A stretch of 13,281 nucleotides of DNA, taken from the NCBI GenBank assembly GCA_026396335.1, contig JAPLWZ010000010.1, positions 1-13,281 of the forward strand, written 5' to 3'. The DNA comes from Microcaldota archaeon. Its GTDB lineage: Archaea > Micrarchaeota > Micrarchaeia > Anstonellales > Anstonellaceae. The notes beneath the pieces are model-generated. The model did not search any database. It was not told where the DNA came from and saw nothing but the letters and a program-made list of their open reading frames with translations. Positions 12,385-13,281 of the stretch are shown here, one piece after another. The position numbers and the translations under genes were made by a program. Numbering within the stretch: position 1 is the stretch's first letter; each line of letters opens with the position of its first letter.

Positions 12385-13281
12385 TGGCAAACGATACATC
12401 ATTCAACCCAGGCTGGGGAATGCGCTTAAGGATAATGATCACTAGCCTGCTTGTTTTCGGCGTGATTGCCGCAGTGATAGGCTTCATACTTTATGCAACA
12501 GGCATTGCCGGTTCCGGAAGCATATTCTTCTGGCTATTAGTGTCGCTTGTGATGGTGGGCGTGCAGTGGTGGCTCGGGCCGGTTATTATCAAGTGGGCCA
12601 CTGGCGCAAAGGAGATGAAGAGGGAACAGGCGCCTGAAATATTTGAGATGGTGCAGAAGCTGACCAGCAAGGCGCACTTGCCAATGCCGAAGCTTTTCCT
12701 TGTGAACAATCCCACTCCTAATGCATTTGCCTTTGGCAGGACGCAGTCGGACTCGAATATTGCCGTGCACACGGGCTTGCTTTCTGTGCTCAACAAAGAG
12801 GAACTGGAAGGCGTGCTTGCGCATGAAATCGGGCACATCAACAACCGCGATGTGGCAATAATGACGCTTGCGAGCGTGCTTCCTGTGCTGCTTTACTATG
12901 CAGTGCTCATATTCGCGCCCCGGAACAAGAACGATGGCTTTGGGATCGGAAATATTATCGGCGCATTTGTCGCGCAGTTCATAGGCCAATTGATGGTCAT
13001 GTGGCTCTCAAGACAAAGAGAGTATTTTGCTGATGAATTTTCTGCAAGGCTCACGAATAATCCGACGAGCCTGATGAGCGCGCTTGCGAAAATTTCCTAT
13101 ACAGGCGTGGTGCAGAACAAAAGCGAAAACTCGAATTCCATGGTAAAGGCGCTTTACTTTGCAGAGCCGTCTGGCGCAAAGATGAACTTTGCTGAAATTG
13201 CAGGCGCGATAAAGAGCGGGAACGATGCTGCGCTTGCAGCCGCGATTGAGAATGAGAAAAAGAAGGGCGCGTTCGAATTTA
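12384..13281 (+). CDS. htpX: HtpX-like M48 membrane zinc protease (3' end outside window)
   Basis: 299 codons are visible and the gene runs off the right edge. HtpX is a membrane-embedded metalloprotease that degrades misfolded membrane proteins and in bacteria is induced by heat and envelope stress. Two membrane helices lie at about 15-42 and 47-68. The zinc motif HEIGH is at 147-151, and the third ligand is E213 in REYFAD, the M48 signature. Two further hydrophobic segments lie between them (about 158-178 and 185-207). All active-site residues are present. The region NPTPNAFAFG around 110-119 is also typical of the family. The start ATG at 12384 overlaps the stop of a 19-codon leader ORF, and its SD is buried in a perfect hairpin, suggesting translational control. 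The bidirectional TATA box at 12275-12283 is the likely promoter. Confidence 0.95.
   Translation, partial: MANDTSFNPGWGMRLRIMITSLLVFGVIAAVIGFILYATGIAGSGSIFFWLLVSLVMVGVQWWLGPVIIKWATGAKEMKREQAPEIFEMVQKLTSKAHLPMPKLFLVNNPTPNAFAFGRTQSDSNIAVHTGLLSVLNKEELEGVLAHEIGHINNRDVAIMTLASVLPVLLYYAVLIFAPRNKNDGFGIGNIIGAFVAQFIGQLMVMWLSRQREYFADEFSARLTNNPTSLMSALAKISYTGVVQNKSENSNSMVKALYFAEPSGAKMNFAEIAGAIKSGNDAALAAAIENEKKKGAFEF

Noticed and set aside
1..13281. CRISPR array, transposase, integrase, prophage or toxin-antitoxin genes
   Set aside because: No regularly spaced identical repeats and no recognisable genes of these classes are present. The hairpin arrays have different sequences and so are not CRISPR repeats.

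Overview
The window looks like a piece of an archaeal chromosome. It carries a single-subunit archaeal-type MCM helicase, archaeal TATA boxes about 25 bp ahead of predicted starts, GGTGA-type Shine-Dalgarno (SD) sequences, and a tRNA gene with no encoded CCA. Short intergenic gaps and several large genes with no recognisable family would suit a DPANN-like lineage (for example Micrarchaeota or Diapherotrites), but no gene here proves that, and I infer it only weakly.

Layout, left to right. Positions 1-131 hold a cluster of GC-rich inverted repeats. The minus strand from 119 to 8504 then carries, in transcription order from right to left: a large HELGH metallopeptidase-like protein with a coiled-coil tandem duplication (6456-8504); a strongly structured intergenic segment with its own TATA box (6249-6410); mcm (4116-6206); an 858-residue protein I do not recognise (1462-4038); an ECF-type transporter S component (648-1334); and a short protein that looks like the front half of a class I SAM methyltransferase (119-610). 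The plus strand from 8612 carries metG (methionyl-tRNA synthetase with fused C-terminal tRNA-binding domain), an unrecognised 363-residue protein (10916-12007) and the first 299 codons of an HtpX-like M48 membrane protease (12384 to the window end). A minus-strand tRNA-Arg(CCG) lies at 12173-12244.

The most unusual theme is RNA/DNA secondary structure. Perfect short hairpins (7-10 bp stems, mostly 2-5 nt loops, about 20 nt each) of unrelated sequence occur in tandem at the beginnings or ends of transcription units: two in the htpX leader, two in the first codons of metG, four in a row next to the tRNA, several ahead of mcm, and a group at the left edge. In the htpX leader one hairpin buries the SD sequence of this putative heat-shock protease, and both hairpins lie inside a 19-codon leader ORF whose stop overlaps the htpX start (TGATG). 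This layout suits a translational switch, either temperature-dependent or translation-coupled. metG lacks any ATG, GTG or TTG at a sensible place and appears to start at CTG behind a near-perfect SD. Nine bases of the tRNA 3' end plus three flanking bases are duplicated 135 bp away, on the other side of the four-hairpin array, like the core repeat of a small inserted element.

Functionally the recognised genes are core information processing (mcm, metG, tRNA-Arg), membrane quality control (htpX) and vitamin or metabolite uptake (ECF S component). I see no phage, CRISPR, transposase or secondary-metabolism cluster.
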